A stretch of 15,648 bases of DNA from an uncultured Lysobacteraceae bacterium (GTDB lineage Bacteria > Pseudomonadota > Gammaproteobacteria > Xanthomonadales > Rhodanobacteraceae): assembly GCA_946480705.1 (NCBI GenBank), contig CAMLLF010000017.1, forward strand, positions 1 through 15,648, written 5' to 3'. The position numbers and the translations under genes are program-made. Under the pieces are notes generated by a model. The model was not told the DNA's origin. It ran no database searches and worked only from the letters and a program-made list of their open reading frames with translations. This document shows positions 14,836-15,648 of this stretch, in pieces. Position 1 is the first letter of the stretch. Each line of letters begins with the position of its first letter.

Positions 14836-15648
14836 ATGAGCAGCGTAGATTTCACCTCGTTTCTGAAGCTGATGGTGCACAAGAAGGCATCCGACCTGTT
14901 CATCACGGCCGGCGTACCGCCTTCAATGAAAGTGCACGGACGCATCAGTCCCATCACGCAGAACCCGCTGACGCCGCAGCAGTCGCGCGACATGGTGCTC
15001 AACGTGATGACGCCGTCGCAGCGCGAGGAGTTCGAAAAGACGCACGAATGCCAGTTCGCGATCAGCGTGACCGGCGTCGGCCGCTTCCGCGTGTCGTGCT
15101 TCTATCAGCGCAACTGCGTCGGCATGGTCCTGCGCCGCATCGAGACGAAGATCCCGACGGTCGACGAACTCGCCCTGCCGGCGGTCATCAAGACGCTCGC
15201 GATGACCAAGCGCGGCATCATCATCTTCGTCGGCGCGACCGGCACCGGCAAGTCGACCTCGCTCGCGGCGATGGTCGGCTATCGCAACCAGAACTCGACC
15301 GGCCACATCATCACGATCGAAGACCCGATCGAATACGTGCACAAGCACGAGGGCTGCATCATCACGCAGCGCGAACTCGGCATCGACACCGACACCTGGG
15401 AAAACGCGCTGAAGAACACGCTGCGCCAGGCGCCCGACGTGATTCTCATCGGCGAAGTCCGCACGCGCGAGACGATGGAGCACGCGATCAACTTCTCCGA
15501 AACCGGTCACCTTTGCCTGTGCACGCTGCACGCGAACAACGCGAACCAGGCGCTCGACCGCATCATCCACTTCTTCCCGGAAGACCGCCGCCCGCAGCTG
15601 CTGATGGACCTGTCGCTGAACCTGAAGTCGCTGGTGTCGCAGCGGCTG
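14836..15648 (+). CDS. pilU: PilT-paralogous retraction ATPase PilU (3' end outside window)
   Basis: The open frame runs from an ATG with GGAG and AGG upstream to the last base of the window, giving 271 codons of an expected 370 or so. Near residue 15 is VHKKASDLFITAGVPPSMKV, the PilT/PilU N-domain. Walker A is GATGTGKS (133-140), the Asp box ITIEDPIEYVH, the Walker B segment DVILIGEVRTRETM and the His box GHLCLCTLHANN. HKHEGCIITQRELGIDT and the LCLCTLHANN form are typical of PilU rather than PilT. PilU cannot retract pili alone in characterised species but boosts PilT force. It probably shares pilT transcription across the 129-nt spacer while keeping its own ribosome site. The C-terminal PilU extension is not visible. 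Confidence 0.94.
   Translation, partial: MSSVDFTSFLKLMVHKKASDLFITAGVPPSMKVHGRISPITQNPLTPQQSRDMVLNVMTPSQREEFEKTHECQFAISVTGVGRFRVSCFYQRNCVGMVLRRIETKIPTVDELALPAVIKTLAMTKRGIIIFVGATGTGKSTSLAAMVGYRNQNSTGHIITIEDPIEYVHKHEGCIITQRELGIDTDTWENALKNTLRQAPDVILIGEVRTRETMEHAINFSETGHLCLCTLHANNANQALDRIIHFFPEDRRPQLLMDLSLNLKSLVSQRL

Overview
This is a high-GC (visibly about two-thirds G+C) chromosomal segment, most likely from a gammaproteobacterium of the Xanthomonadales/Lysobacterales or a nearby lineage. Three things point there. A yggS-proC-yggT run diverges from pilT-pilU, as in Pseudomonas and Xanthomonas. A secreted family I lipase is followed by its foldase. GTAG-headed REP palindromes resemble those known from Stenotrophomonas. 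The assignment is inference from gene content and order; no rRNA or tRNA gene was seen.

Left part (1-4623, mostly + strand). At the edge lies the C-terminal half of a BlaI/MecI-type repressor on the minus strand. Near position 240 it meets the truncated 5' end of a plus-strand membrane protein with BON and OmpA-like regions. That protein is translationally coupled (ATGA overlaps) to a Ras/Rab-like small GTPase and a soluble hybrid histidine kinase/response regulator, forming one three-gene signalling operon. pdxH (PLP synthesis) and a BtuF-like cobalamin/iron-chelate-binding protein without a signal peptide follow.

Repeat region (4609-4892). This 284-bp composite palindromic repeat is bounded by two inverted 32-bp REP units. 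Inside are another full unit, tandem half-units, an AAAAGC-rich tract and a terminator-like hairpin facing the minus strand. The left unit supplies the stop codon of the BtuF-like gene.

Middle (4893-7088, + strand). A promoter and leader hairpin precede a family I true lipase whose catalytic triad, calcium ligands and disulfide cysteines are all recognisable. It overlaps its membrane-anchored foldase by 4 nt. The two should work together: the foldase folds the lipase in the periplasm before secretion.

Right-middle (7361-13578, - strand). Here are an ACAD10/11-type aminoglycoside-phosphotransferase-like protein and a secreted protein I do not recognise. A probable long operon follows, read right to left: yggS, proC, yggT, a DUF4426 gene, a histidine-phosphatase-fold gene and a small HExxH metallopeptidase gene. 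A second GTAG-type REP palindrome lies at the end of yggS and contains its stop codon.

Right end (13669-15648, + strand). pilT and the first 271 codons of pilU encode the type IV pilus retraction ATPases, diverging from yggS across an 81-90 bp promoter region.

Most genes are ordinary housekeeping or envelope genes. The best candidates for a less-described system are the OmpA/BON-GTPase-hybrid kinase operon and the composite REP element. The BlaI/OmpA junction is either a real deletion or an assembly chimera and should be settled first.
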